Assembly (NCBI GenBank): GCA_963828415.1
Contig: CAWHEI010000015.1
Coordinates: 186,001 to 250,000, forward strand
From: Sva-07 sp963828415
Lineage (GTDB): Bacteria; Actinomycetota; Acidimicrobiia; Acidimicrobiales; Ilumatobacteraceae
Direction of reading: 5' to 3'
DNA length: 64,000 nt
Below, one piece after another: positions 16,248-24,737 of this stretch. Under the pieces are notes generated by a model, which was not told the origin of the DNA, searched no databases, and worked only from the letters and a program-made list of their open reading frames with translations. A program made the translations under genes and the position numbers. Within the stretch, counting starts at the first letter, position 1; each line of letters starts with the position of its first letter.

Positions 16248-18623
16248 ATGGCAGGCCCGAACGACATCATCGAGTACGACCCGGCCGACGCGTTTCCCGG
16301 CGTGATCGGACGCACGCTCGACGAGTCGACGCCCGCGTGGCCCGCCCCGAAGCGTGCCGCCGCCGGCACGCCGAACGTGATCGTGATGCTGTGGGACGAC
16401 GTGGGCTTCGGGCAGTTCTCCGCCTACGGCGGGCTGTGCGAGACGCCGACGCTCGACCGCCTCGCCGACCGCGGGCTGCGCTACGCGAACTTCCATACGA
16501 CCGCGCTGTGCACGCCGACGCGTGGCTCGCTGCTGACCGGGCGCAACCATCACACGATCGGGCTGTCGGCGATCACCGAGACCTCGCTCGGATTCCCCGC
16601 TCACAACTGTTTCGTCGGCCACGAGCACGGCTTCCTGTCCGAGATGCTGCTCGAGCACGGTTACAACACCTTCGCTGTCGGCAAGTGGCACCTCACCGCG
16701 CCGACCGAGTCGACCACGGCCGGTCCGTTCAACCGGTGGCCGCTCGGCCGTGGGTTCGAGCGGTTCTACGGGTTCATGCCGGGCTCGACCGACCAGTGGT
16801 TTCCCGACCTCACCTACGACAACCATCCGGTCAGCCCGCCGTCGACGCCCGAGGAGGGTTACCACCTCAACATCGACCTCGCCGACCGTGCGATCCAGTT
16901 CGTCAAGGACGCCCACGTCCACGCACCGGACAAGCCGTTCTTCCTCTACTACACGCCTGGCGCCGGCCACTCGCCCCACCAGGTCGAGCCCGAATGGAGC
17001 GACAAGTACCGAGGCCGCTTCGACGGCGGTTGGGACGAGTACCGGCGTGTCGTGTTCGAACGCCAGCGAGTGCTCGGCATCGTCGAGGAGCACGCCGAGC
17101 TGTCCGAACGCGACCCCGACGTGGCCGCGTGGGACTCGCTGTCCGACGACGCGAAGCGGATGTACGCCCGCCAGATGGAGGTGTACGCCGGGTTCATCGA
17201 GCAGACCGATCACCACTTCGGACGGGTGATCGACTTCGTCGAAGAACTCGGCGAACTCGACAACACGATCGTGGTGGTGATGTCCGACAACGGCGCCAGC
17301 GCAGAGGGCGGCGAGCACGGCACGTTCAACGAGGCGATGTTCTTCAACGGAGCAGAGGAGACCCTGGAGGACAACCTCGAGCACTTCGACGAGTGGGGCG
17401 GACCGGACACCTACGCGCACTACTCGTGGGGCTGGACGTGGGCGGGCAACACCCCGTTCCGACGCTGGAAACGCGAGACGTACCGCGGCGGTGTGACCGA
17501 CCCGTGCATCGTGTCGTGGCCGGCCGGGATCGCCGCCCGCGGCGAGGTTCGCCATCAGTACGCGCACCTCGTCGACATCGTGCCGACGCTGCTCGACACG
17601 CTCGGGATCACACCTCCGGCGACCATCGGCGGCGTCGAGCAGTCACCGATCCACGGAACGAGCTTCGCCCACACCTTCGGCGACGCCGACGCGGCGACCG
17701 AGCACACCACGCAGTACTTCGAGATGTTCGGCAGCCGGTCGATCTACCACGACGGTTGGAAGGCCAACTGTCCGTGGCCGGGTCCGAGCTTCGTGGAGGC
17801 GGCGCTGAAGAACCGTCGGTTCGGCTCGGCGCTGACAGCCGACGACCTCGTCGACCTCGACGCGACCGGGTGGGAGCTGTACCACCTGACCGACGACCCG
17901 ACCGAGACCCGCAACCTCGCCGCCGACGACCCTGCCAAGCTCGCCGAGATGATCGAGCGGTGGTACACCGAGGCGGAGACGTACGGCGTGTTCCCGTTGG
18001 CGTCCGCCGGGGCGAGTCGGCTGCTGACACCGCGACCGGTGCTCTCGTCGAACCGCAACGTGCAGGTCTGGTACCCCGACGCAGCTCCCGTGTACTTCGG
18101 GGCCGGACCCAAACCGTACAACCGGGCCTACAGCATCACCGCCGACGTCACGATCCCCGATGACGGCGCCGAGGGCATCATCGTGTCGCACGGCAGCCGT
18201 CACGGCGGCTACGTCCTGTTCGTGCAGGACGGGCGGCTGCACCACGTGTACAACTACCTCGCAGCGGATCGCTTCGACGTGTCGTCGAACGTTGCCGTGC
18301 CGGTCGGCGACGTCACGCTGCGCTACGAGTTCGTGCCGACGGGCCCGGTTCGGTTCGGCGAGGGCAAGGGTCCGGCCGGCAACGGTCTGCTGTACATCGA
18401 CGACACGCTCGTCGGCGCGATCGAGATGTCGCACACCACCCCGAACCGGATCGGCCCCGTCGGCTTCAGCTGCGGGTACGCCGCCTACGACACCGTCGAT
18501 CCGACCCGGTACTCGATCCCGTTCCGCTTCACCGGCACGATCCACCGCGTCACCTACGACCTCTCCGGCGACGGCATGCTCCACGACGCCGCCGAGATGC
18601 AGCGCCTCATGTCCCAGCAGTAG
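16248..18623 (+). CDS. Arylsulfatase (formylglycine-dependent)
   Basis: 791 residues. Metal Asp pair D50-D51 in VMLWDDVGFG; C88 in LCTPTRGS is the CxPxR cysteine converted to formylglycine by a sulfatase-modifying enzyme not seen here. Further conserved blocks are GKWHL and VVMSDNGAS. The C-terminal 200 residues form an extra beta-rich domain (HHVYNYLAADRFDVSSN...). No signal peptide is evident, so it is probably cytoplasmic. It should hydrolyse an organic sulfate ester for sulfur or carbon supply. Its end faces the first palindrome cluster. Confidence 0.9.
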   Translation: MAGPNDIIEYDPADAFPGVIGRTLDESTPAWPAPKRAAAGTPNVIVMLWDDVGFGQFSAYGGLCETPTLDRLADRGLRYANFHTTALCTPTRGSLLTGRNHHTIGLSAITETSLGFPAHNCFVGHEHGFLSEMLLEHGYNTFAVGKWHLTAPTESTTAGPFNRWPLGRGFERFYGFMPGSTDQWFPDLTYDNHPVSPPSTPEEGYHLNIDLADRAIQFVKDAHVHAPDKPFFLYYTPGAGHSPHQVEPEWSDKYRGRFDGGWDEYRRVVFERQRVLGIVEEHAELSERDPDVAAWDSLSDDAKRMYARQMEVYAGFIEQTDHHFGRVIDFVEELGELDNTIVVVMSDNGASAEGGEHGTFNEAMFFNGAEETLEDNLEHFDEWGGPDTYAHYSWGWTWAGNTPFRRWKRETYRGGVTDPCIVSWPAGIAARGEVRHQYAHLVDIVPTLLDTLGITPPATIGGVEQSPIHGTSFAHTFGDADAATEHTTQYFEMFGSRSIYHDGWKANCPWPGPSFVEAALKNRRFGSALTADDLVDLDATGWELYHLTDDPTETRNLAADDPAKLAEMIERWYTEAETYGVFPLASAGASRLLTPRPVLSSNRNVQVWYPDAAPVYFGAGPKPYNRAYSITADVTIPDDGAEGIIVSHGSRHGGYVLFVQDGRLHHVYNYLAADRFDVSSNVAVPVGDVTLRYEFVPTGPVRFGEGKGPAGNGLLYIDDTLVGAIEMSHTTPNRIGPVGFSCGYAAYDTVDPTRYSIPFRFTGTIHRVTYDLSGDGMLHDAAEMQRLMSQQ

Positions 18624-18665
18624 CCGCCCGACATCCCTCCCCGCACCCAACCAGCACCGCCCACC

Positions 18666-18948
18666 GATGAGCCGAACAACCGCATACGGCGGTCTCGCTC
18701 ATCACAACCGGACCCAATCTCCCCGCGATGAGCCAAGCGACCGCATACGGCGGTCTCGCTCATCACAACCGGACCCGAATCTCCCCGCGATGAGCGAACC
18801 GACCGCATACGGCGGTCTCGCTCATCACAACCGGACCCAATCTCCCCGCGATGAGCGAACCGACCGCATACGGCGGTCTCGCTCATCACAACCGGACCCA
18901 ATCTCCCCGCGATGAGCCAAGCGACCGCATACGGCGGTTTCGCTCATC
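18666..18948. repeat. Palindrome array 1: five 38-nt units, period 61-62
   Basis: Units at 18666-18703, 18727-18764, 18789-18826, 18850-18887 and 18911-18948. Each starts GATGAGC and ends GCTCATC with an inner inverted repeat around CATACGG. Spacers are 23-24 nt and nearly identical (ACAACCGGACCC...CCCCGC). The array fills the 330-nt gap between converging sulfatase and hydrolase genes; nothing else is seen there. Confidence 0.93.
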
Positions 18949-18953
18949 ACAAC

Positions 18954-19685
18954 TCAGAGGTGGAGGACGTCGGGGAGCCAGGTGTCGAGGCGTTCGGTGA
19001 TGATGTCGTCACTCTTGGCGAGCAGGTGGCCGTCGCCGGGGAGGATCTCGACGTCGCCGTACCCGGCGATCGCGGCCACCACGTGGCTCGCCTCAGGAGG
19101 AAGCAACTCGTCGCGATCGCCGTGGAACAACAACAACGGCCTGCCGCCCAACGCCCCGGCGACCTCACATCCGGCCGACTGCGTGGCGAACGTGACGACG
19201 CCCACGACCGACACCGGCATGATCACCGCGGTACGAACGGCGACGGCGCCACCGAAGCTGTGCCCCATCACCACCACACGGTCGGCGCCGGCATCGCGGG
19301 CGAGCTCCACTCCGCATGCGAGGTCGTGTGCGCACAGATCGAGGTTGTTCGGCTCGCGGTAGCCGACTCGCACGAACTCGACGCCGCGCTCGGCCCACCG
19401 CTCACCGAGGCGCTGGTACAACGCGTGACCCGGCCCGAGCACGCCACCCAACGCGCCGCCGCACGCCACGATCGCCGCCGGCTGCGGCGACACACCCTCG
19501 GGCGGTCGATGCCGGAACACGGTCAAGAGGCCTCGCGACGTGTACACCTCGCGATGCGACAACGACGGTGTGAGAGCAACCTCGGACGACGCCAACGGGC
19601 GCAGCGCCTCGAGCGCCGTCGGGTCGGACGGGTCGGCAAGTGGGGCCTCGGCTGGCCGTTCGTCCGCTCCGCCGCCGTCGACCAT
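18954..19685 (-). CDS. Alpha/beta hydrolase
   Basis: 243 residues. The nucleophile elbow is GHSFGG (VVVMGHSFGGAVAV), the acidic residue is in HGDRDELLPP, and the catalytic His is in GDGHLL, a complete Ser-Asp-His triad. AIVACGGALGG could supply the oxyanion region. It belongs to the dienelactone-hydrolase/esterase-like group; the substrate is unknown. It is divergent from the MarR gene with back-to-back -10 boxes, so MarR may control it. Confidence 0.85.
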   Translation of the reverse strand: MVDGGGADERPAEAPLADPSDPTALEALRPLASSEVALTPSLSHREVYTSRGLLTVFRHRPPEGVSPQPAAIVACGGALGGVLGPGHALYQRLGERWAERGVEFVRVGYREPNNLDLCAHDLACGVELARDAGADRVVVMGHSFGGAVAVRTAVIMPVSVVGVVTFATQSAGCEVAGALGGRPLLLFHGDRDELLPPEASHVVAAIAGYGDVEILPGDGHLLAKSDDIITERLDTWLPDVLHL

Positions 19686-19692
19686 GGCTGAT

Positions 19693-19699
19693 TAGCGTA
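19693..19699. promoter_or_regulatory. Overlapping divergent -10 boxes (hydrolase / MarR)
   Basis: TAGCGTA reads as TAGCGT toward marR (ten bases before its ATG) and TACGCT toward the hydrolase (eight bases before its ATG). A regulator bound here would affect both genes. Confidence 0.45.
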
Positions 19700-19708
19700 C
19701 AAACGCAC

Positions 19709-20260
19709 ATGCCCAGGTCAGCCACCGGAACCAGCACCGTCGACTTCCGCAACCGAACCGATCGCGAGCACGCTCGCCGCATCGGCCGAGCCTGGATCGA
19801 ACTCCGCCGGGGCGCCGCGGCGTCGGCACTGCGCTCGTACCTGTTCGGCACCGAGAAGCAGCTCGAGCAGGGTCAGATGGATGCGCTCGACCTGCTCACA
19901 CGGCGAGACGAGCGCCCGATGAAGGAACTCGCCGCACGCCTACGTGTCGAGCCGTCCACGGCAACGCGAGCAGTGCAACGACTGGAGAACGACGGCCTGG
20001 TCGAGCGGTTCACCTCGCCGGAGGACGGCCGAGTCGTCCTCGTGCGAATCACCGACGAGGGCCGCCGCCGCCACGACAGCGTCGCCGCGCGCCGATCGAC
20101 CGCGATGATGCACATCCTCAGCGAGTTCGAGCCGGACGAACGGGCGCAGCTCGCCGATCTGCTGGACCGGTTGATCGCCTCGATCGACGACGTCGTCGAA
20201 CGTCTCGACGCCACCGCCGACACCGCGTCCGACACCGGTTCCGACTCCGAAACGAACTGA
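19709..20260 (+). CDS. MarR-family transcriptional regulator
   Basis: 183 residues with a winged helix: MKELAARLRVEPSTATRAVQRLENDGLVERFTSPEDGRVVLVRIT is the recognition helix and wing, flanked by dimerisation helices. The C-terminus is acidic and disordered (TADTASDTGSDSETN). The ATG at 19709 is chosen because it follows the -10 box; the frame upstream is antisense to the hydrolase. A divergent promoter suggests control of itself and the hydrolase, perhaps responding to a small aromatic or oxidant. Confidence 0.85.
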   Translation: MPRSATGTSTVDFRNRTDREHARRIGRAWIELRRGAAASALRSYLFGTEKQLEQGQMDALDLLTRRDERPMKELAARLRVEPSTATRAVQRLENDGLVERFTSPEDGRVVLVRITDEGRRRHDSVAARRSTAMMHILSEFEPDERAQLADLLDRLIASIDDVVERLDATADTASDTGSDSETN

Positions 20261-20301
20261 CAACCGCCGACACGGCGACGTTCGCACGCGGGGCCGACGG
20301 G

Positions 20302-20307
20302 TACAGT
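20302..20307 (+). promoter_or_regulatory. -10 box (TACAGT) of sigR
   Basis: TACAGT lies seven bases before the ATG at 20315, with no Shine-Dalgarno. I see no clear SigR-type GGAAT/GTT promoter here. Confidence 0.5.
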
Positions 20308-20314
20308 CGCCGCC

Positions 20315-20926
20315 ATGGCCGATCAGGCAACGTTCGCCGACGAGGCGATGCAGTACGCACCTCAGCTCTATTCCGGCGCCATGCGCATGACGCGCAACCG
20401 CAGTGACGCCGAGGATCTCGTCCAGGAGACCTACCTCAAGGGCTACCGGAGCTACCACACCTTCACCGAGGGCACGAACCTGCGGGCGTGGCTGTTCCGG
20501 ATCATGACCAACACCTACATCAACTCCTACCGGGCCAAGCAACGCCGCCCGGACGAGACCGAACTGGGCGAGTTCGAGGACCTGTACCTGTACAAGAACC
20601 TCGGTGCACTGCAGGACGCCAGCGTCGGCCGCTCCGCCGAGGAGTCGCTGATGGAGTTGCTCCCTGACGACGAGGTGAAGCAAGCGCTCGAAGACCTCCC
20701 GGACAACTTCCGCCTGCCGGTGATCCTCGCCGACGTCGAGGGGTTCTCGTACAAGGAGATCGCCGAGATGCTCGACATCCCGATCGGTACCGTGATGTCG
20801 CGGCTGCATCGGGGAAGAAAAGCGATGCAGAAGGCGTTGTACGACTTTGCCCTCGAACGGGGGCTCGTCACTGCCCAGCCAGCAGCGGCGGCTGACGGCA
20901 CCTTCGGACAGGACAACGGACGATGA
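20315..20926 (+). CDS. sigR: ECF sigma factor, SigR/SigH (RpoE) type
   Basis: 203 residues. Region 2 is NRSDAEDLVQETYLKGYRSYHTF with NLRAWLFRIMTNTYIN; region 4 is LPDNFRLPVILADVEGF, then SYKEIAEMLDIPIGTVMSRL. This closely follows actinobacterial SigR/SigH, which direct RNA polymerase to thiol-oxidative-stress promoters. The next gene overlaps by 4 nt and encodes a zinc anti-sigma factor with RsrA spacing. mshA elsewhere in the window fits a mycothiol redox system. Confidence 0.9.
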   Translation: MADQATFADEAMQYAPQLYSGAMRMTRNRSDAEDLVQETYLKGYRSYHTFTEGTNLRAWLFRIMTNTYINSYRAKQRRPDETELGEFEDLYLYKNLGALQDASVGRSAEESLMELLPDDEVKQALEDLPDNFRLPVILADVEGFSYKEIAEMLDIPIGTVMSRLHRGRKAMQKALYDFALERGLVTAQPAAAADGTFGQDNGR

Positions 20927-21210
20927 GCGACGACGCAACGACGACCGACACACCGGTGATCTCCGACTGCGCGCAGACGCTGCAGGAGCTCGACGTGTTC
21001 CTCGACGGCGAACTCTCCGATCACCAACACGCCGCGATCCGCCACCACCTCGAAGGCTGCATGGACTGTCTCGGCGCCTTCGACTTCCATGCCGAACTCA
21101 AGATCGTGGTCGCCCAGAAGTGCAACAACGACGAGATGCCACCCGAACTGCTCGGCAAGATCGAACGCTGCTTCGGCACCGATTTCGACGGCGACGGCAA
21201 GATCGGGTGA
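20923..21210 (+). CDS. rsrA: Zinc-binding anti-sigma factor, RsrA type
   Basis: 95 residues with the ZAS motif H42-x3-C46-x2-C49 (HHLEGCMDC) and an upstream C16. The C16-to-H42 spacing of 26 matches RsrA (C11-H37, recalled). Oxidation to a disulfide should release zinc and the cognate sigma factor. Further Cys residues at 67 and 83 are present. The start overlaps the sigma stop. The C-terminus FDGDGKIG resembles a calcium-loop sequence and is of unknown meaning. Confidence 0.9.
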   Translation: MSDDATTTDTPVISDCAQTLQELDVFLDGELSDHQHAAIRHHLEGCMDCLGAFDFHAELKIVVAQKCNNDEMPPELLGKIERCFGTDFDGDGKIG

Positions 21211-21239
21211 CGGTTTCGCCCGATTCCGACCCCGCGGGT

Positions 21240-21245
21240 TAGCCT
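21240..21245 (+). promoter_or_regulatory. -10 box (TAGCCT) of the 52-residue membrane protein
   Basis: TAGCCT ends six bases before the ATG at 21252, supporting this very short gene as real. Confidence 0.5.
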
Positions 21246-21251
21246 CACGGA

Positions 21252-21410
21252 ATGCTCGCAGCCAACGTCTGGCACTGGTGGATCGGTATCGCCCTCGTAC
21301 TCCTCGCTGTCATCTCGGTCGTCGCGCTCATTGCGTCCTACGTGGCCTACGTGCGAGCCAAGAGTTACCCCAGCAAGGCGCAGCAGTCGCACCATCACAC
21401 CGACCTCTAG
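21252..21410 (+). CDS. 52-residue single-pass membrane protein
   Basis: A short reading frame MLAANVWHWWIGIALVLLAV... has one strong transmembrane helix (about 7-32), a basic juxtamembrane segment (YVRAKSYPSK) and a His-rich tail (QQSHHHTDL). It has a leaderless-type -10 box at the standard distance. It lies between rsrA and tilS on the same strand. Function unknown; conservation would settle whether it is a real gene. Confidence 0.65.
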   Translation: MLAANVWHWWIGIALVLLAVISVVALIASYVAYVRAKSYPSKAQQSHHHTDL

Positions 21411-21433
21411 GGGTCGCTGACCGAGGCGTTGCA

Positions 21434-22312
21434 CTGAACGACACCGCCGACCTCCTCGACCGGTGCACCTTTCCGCCGCCGGGCACCGCGGTGACGTGCG
21501 GCCTCTCCGGAGGCGCCGACTCCACCGCGTTGGTCGCGCTCGCCGTCGCCGCTGGGTGTGACGTCGCGGCGGTCCACGTCCACCACGGCCTGCGAGCCTC
21601 CGCCGACGACGACGCCGAGATCGCCCGCCACAGCGCCACCAACCTCGGGGCCAGTTTCCGCATGACCCGCGTCGATGTCTCCGCCGGACCCAACCTCGAG
21701 GCACGGGCACGGAGCGCTCGCCGAGCGGCACTCGGGCCCGACGCCATGACCGGACACACCGCCGACGATCAGGCCGAGACCCTGCTGCTCGCCTTGCTGC
21801 GTGGCGCAGGAGCGACCGGCCTCGGTGCGATCGGGCCGGGAAGACGCCACCCGATCCTGGCGCTGCGGCGCGCCGAGACGCGCTCGTTGTGTGACCAACT
21901 CGGTCTCGTCGTCGCCGAGGACCCGAGCAACGACGACCGTCGCTTCCGCCGAAACCGGATCCGCCACGAGTTGTTGCCACTGCTCGACGACATCGCCGAA
22001 CGTGACGTGACCGTGCTGCTCGCACGCACCGCCGACCTGCTGCGCTCCGACGACCAGTTCCTCGACGAACTCGCCGCAGGCATCGACCCGACCGACGCCG
22101 ACGCGCTCAGCGCTGCGCCCAGGGTGCTCAGCGCTCGTGCGATTCGACAGTGGCTCGAACACGAGGGATACCCGCCCGATGCCGACACGGTGCGACGGGT
22201 GCTCGCCGTCGCCGGCGGCGCTGCTGCCGCCTGCGAACTCGTCGGAGGACGACGCATCGAACGCCACAGCAACCGCCTCGTCCTTGCCACGACGCCAGCA
22301 CCGAACCGGTAG
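21434..22312 (+). CDS. tilS: tRNA(Ile)-lysidine synthase TilS; non-standard start
   Basis: The PP-loop ATPase motif SGGADSTALVAL, then HVHHGLR, GHTADDQAETLLLALLRGAG and EDPSNDD...RNRIRHELLPLL are diagnostic of TilS, which adds lysine to C34 of tRNA-Ile(CAU). No ATG, GTG or TTG lies in frame between the previous stop and the PP-loop except GTG at 21491, only four residues before SGG and too short. CTG at 21434 has GAGG seven bases upstream and gives the expected N-terminal helix, so I chose it (292 residues). A start-codon sequence error is the alternative. Confidence 0.85.
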   Translation: MNDTADLLDRCTFPPPGTAVTCGLSGGADSTALVALAVAAGCDVAAVHVHHGLRASADDDAEIARHSATNLGASFRMTRVDVSAGPNLEARARSARRAALGPDAMTGHTADDQAETLLLALLRGAGATGLGAIGPGRRHPILALRRAETRSLCDQLGLVVAEDPSNDDRRFRRNRIRHELLPLLDDIAERDVTVLLARTADLLRSDDQFLDELAAGIDPTDADALSAAPRVLSARAIRQWLEHEGYPPDADTVRRVLAVAGGAAAACELVGGRRIERHSNRLVLATTPAPNR

Positions 22313-22326
22313 CCTGGCCATCCGTC

Positions 22327-22362
22327 ATGTCAAGTCGCGTCCGTCCAGAAGCTGCCAACTGA
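22327..22362 (+). other. Possible 11-codon leader ORF before the phosphatase-like gene
   Basis: ATG at 22327 opens an 11-residue frame (MSSRVRPEAAN) whose TGA overlaps the next ATG as TGATG. TAGCCT at 22310-22315 could serve as its -10. This would couple translation of the following gene to a tiny leader peptide. Confidence 0.3.
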
Positions 22363-22868
22363 TGCCACCGCGTCTTCGTGGAAAGTGGGCACTCGGCATC
22401 ACGCCACGGAACTTCACCTGGATCCTCAAGGACAAGCTGGCGATCTGTGAACGTCCTGGCGGTGTCGGCGACAGTCACCGCCGAGTCCGGCGTCAAGAAG
22501 AGATCATCTGGCTGCGCGAGAACGGCTTCGGCTGCGTGATCTCGATCATCGTGGCCCCTCACAACCTGCACAACTACGACGAACTGCAGCTGCCGTATCG
22601 GCATCGCCCGTTCAACGCCGAGCACACCGATCAGTACCTGACGGCGCTCTACACCGAGATCCGCGAGCTCCTCAAGCACGGTACGAAGGTGCTCGTCCAC
22701 GGCGACGAGGTCGGCGACCGCATCATCGGGATCATGGGCGGCTACATCCGCTGGGCCGGACTCATCGAAGAGCCGACCAAGGCAATCCAGGTCACCGAAC
22801 GGCTCGCCGGGCGCCAGCTCGACCCGTTCGCACGTGAGATCATCCTGCGCGCCGACACGCTGCGCTGA
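22362..22868 (+). CDS. Dual-specificity-phosphatase-like protein lacking the catalytic cysteine
   Basis: 168 residues. The region KVLVHGDEVGDRIIGIMGGY has the place and shape of the phosphatase P-loop HCx5R, but the nucleophile position is Gly114 (H113-G114-x5-R120). The middle (CVISIIVAPHNLHNYDELQLPYRHRPF) resembles the beta-strand and general-acid part of the fold. It may be a pseudophosphatase binding phosphate or nucleotide. It follows tilS closely and shares its direction. Confidence 0.6.
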   Translation: MPPRLRGKWALGITPRNFTWILKDKLAICERPGGVGDSHRRVRRQEEIIWLRENGFGCVISIIVAPHNLHNYDELQLPYRHRPFNAEHTDQYLTALYTEIRELLKHGTKVLVHGDEVGDRIIGIMGGYIRWAGLIEEPTKAIQVTERLAGRQLDPFAREIILRADTLR

Positions 22869-22877
22869 ACGGGCGGG

Positions 22878-23519
22878 TCAGGCTCGGATCGGCGGCGACA
22901 CGCCGCAGGCCTTGCGGTCGACGACGAGCAGCGGCAATGGATCGATGGCGACGTTGTTCGGCCTGACCTCGAAGTGCAGGTGGAAGTTGTTCTCGCCCGC
23001 CGTGCCGCTGTTGCCGACGTACCCGATCGTCTGCCCGGCGCTCACCGAACTGCCCTCGACCAGGCCGACAGCGTCCTCGGCGAGGTGGAAGTACTTGTAG
23101 GTCGTCTTCGTCGAGGCGTCGTACAGCGTCCAGCCCCACCCCGCGGTGCCCGTGTTCGTGTAGCGCTGCGTGAGCACGCCGGCGACCACGGCGAACACGG
23201 GAAGCCCGGCCGACCCCATGATGTCGACGCCCTCGTGGAGGCGCGTGGAGCCGCGTGCGTCACCGAAGTTGTCGAGCACGTAGCAGTCGGATCCGGGTGA
23301 CACCGGAAACAGCAGCTTGCCGGCAGGAACCGGCGACGGACGCAGCGCCAGTCGTTCCGCCGTCTTCAGCGCCGTGCCGGGCTCGTCGAGTCGGGCGATC
23401 GATCCTTCGGCACGAGCGCGCGGTGTCGCCGTTGCTGCCAGCCCGCACGCACAGGCTGCGCCGAGCATCGTGCCCAGGAACCGGCGGCGACTCGAACGAG
23501 GTTCGCGCTCGCGTGCCAT
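22878..23519 (-). CDS. Tat-exported M23 (LytM) metallopeptidase
   Basis: 213 residues. The twin-arginine signal is RRRFLG (11-16) followed by a hydrophobic stretch and ARA cleavage site. Zinc ligands fit RLHEGVDIMG (H..D) and FHLHFEV (HxH), as in LytM endopeptidases that cut peptidoglycan cross-bridges. The start at 23519 (MARERE) is chosen because the in-frame extension upstream translates a palindromic repeat. It is convergent with the phosphatase-like gene. Confidence 0.85.
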   Translation of the reverse strand: MAREREPRSSRRRFLGTMLGAACACGLAATATPRARAEGSIARLDEPGTALKTAERLALRPSPVPAGKLLFPVSPGSDCYVLDNFGDARGSTRLHEGVDIMGSAGLPVFAVVAGVLTQRYTNTGTAGWGWTLYDASTKTTYKYFHLAEDAVGLVEGSSVSAGQTIGYVGNSGTAGENNFHLHFEVRPNNVAIDPLPLLVVDRKACGVSPPIRA

Positions 23520-23596
23520 GTGTGTGTCATCGGCGCCGGAGTGCGTCGACTTGACCCCGTCAGCTCCCACGGCCACACCTTCCGCTCGTCCCCAAC

Positions 23597-23695
23597 GATG
23601 AGCGAAACGACCGGATACGGCGGTTTCGCTCATCGCGAACCTCCGCGCGTGCCCAACGATGAGCGAAACGACCGGATACGGCGGTTTCGCTCATC
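23597..23695. repeat. Palindrome array 2: two 38-nt units
   Basis: Units at 23597-23634 and 23658-23695 (period 61), same GATGAGC...GCTCATC family with CGGATACGG core. They lie between the divergent M23 and epimerase genes, so they are not simple terminators here. Confidence 0.92.
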
Positions 23696-23758
23696 GCAAT
23701 CCGGGACGGAGTCGGGGCGGGCGAACCGATCGGCTGGGGGTGTGTGGGACTAGCGTTC

Positions 23759-24737
23759 ATGGTGATGGGTGGAAAAAGGGTCTTCGTGAGTGGCGTGGGC
23801 GGGGAACTCGGCACCACGATCGCCGGCTTGCTCGAGAGCGAGACCTGGGTCGGGGAGCTGTCGGGTATCGACGCCGATCCGCCTCGGCACCGCCTACATC
23901 GTACGGTCTTTCACCGAATTCATCCCGACGAGCACGATCGAATCGTCGACACCGTCGCCCGGTTCAATCCACACGTACTCGTCCACGTTGGGGTCTGGGA
24001 GCCCGACGCACGCGCCGCTCCGAGCGCCGCGGCGACGCTGACGGACCAGGCAGCCACGTCGATCCTGGGTGCTGCTGCCGAGTGCTCGGCGCTCGAACAC
24101 GTCGTCGTGCGCAGTGGTATCGAGATCTACGGACGGGGACGAGGCGCGCTCGACACGCCCCAGCGAGTCGGCGCCGATCGCACCCACGAGCGACTGGGGT
24201 CGCACCGTCGCAGCAATCGAGCACACCGCCGCCAAAGTGGGCCAGCGCGTCGGCGTCACCGTCGGAGCCGTTCGTCTCGCGCCCGTGCTCGGCCCCCACG
24301 TGCCGTCACCGCTCGGGCGGCTGCTGCGTCAACCGGGCGTGCCGTTCAGCGTGCTCGCCGACCCTCCGTTCGCCGTGATCGAAGACCGCGACGCCGCCAG
24401 GGCGATCGTGGCCGCCGCCCGGGTCGGACTCGCAGAACCCGTCAACGTCGTGGCCGCCGGTGCGATCACGGCACTCCAGGCCGCTCGACGCGGCGGACGG
24501 ATCCCGATTCCACTGGTCGGTCCCGACTGGCGCGTCGCCCGCGCGCTCAGCTTCCTGCTCGGCGCGCCGATTCCCGACCATGTTTCCGAGGCACTGCATC
24601 GCGGACGCCTCGCCGACAACGGCCGCATGCGCGAACTTCTCGGGGTGATGCCCGAACACGGCACCGTCGACGTGATCGACCGGCTGTACCACTGGCCGAG
24701 CATCATCCATCAACCCGCACGAGTACAGGTGGCCTGA
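23759..24737 (+). pseudogene. NAD-dependent epimerase/dehydratase-like (SDR) gene, frameshifted
   Basis: The first frame gives a Rossmann start (GGKRVFVSGVGGELGTTIAGLL), then FNPHVLVHVGVWEPD and VVVRSGIEIYGRGRGALDTP. The second continues with SESAPIAPTSDWGRTVAAIEHTA, VGVTVGAVRLAPVLGPHVPSPLG and DDRDAAR-like EDRDAARAIVAAA. The frames join at the CCCC run 24158-24161 if one C is skipped, so a single inserted C is likely. The intact protein would be about 325 residues. The stop overlaps the acyltransferase-like start (TGATG), consistent with an SDR/acyltransferase pair in lipid metabolism. Confidence 0.78.

Noticed and set aside
16185..17567. Long minus-strand frame
   Set aside because: Antisense to the sulfatase, which has full catalytic motifs.
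18666..18948. CRISPR-like array (regular repeats with about 23-nt spacers), also at 61757-62038
   Set aside because: Spacers within each array are almost identical rather than unique, units are long palindromes, and no cas genes are present.
22137..22361. Longer start of the phosphatase-like gene
   Set aside because: Upstream frame overlaps tilS in another frame and has shadow-like composition.
23520..23633. N-terminal extension of the M23 peptidase and other small frames starting MSE or MSQ in repeat regions
   Set aside because: They translate the 38-nt palindrome itself; the Tat signal gives the true start.
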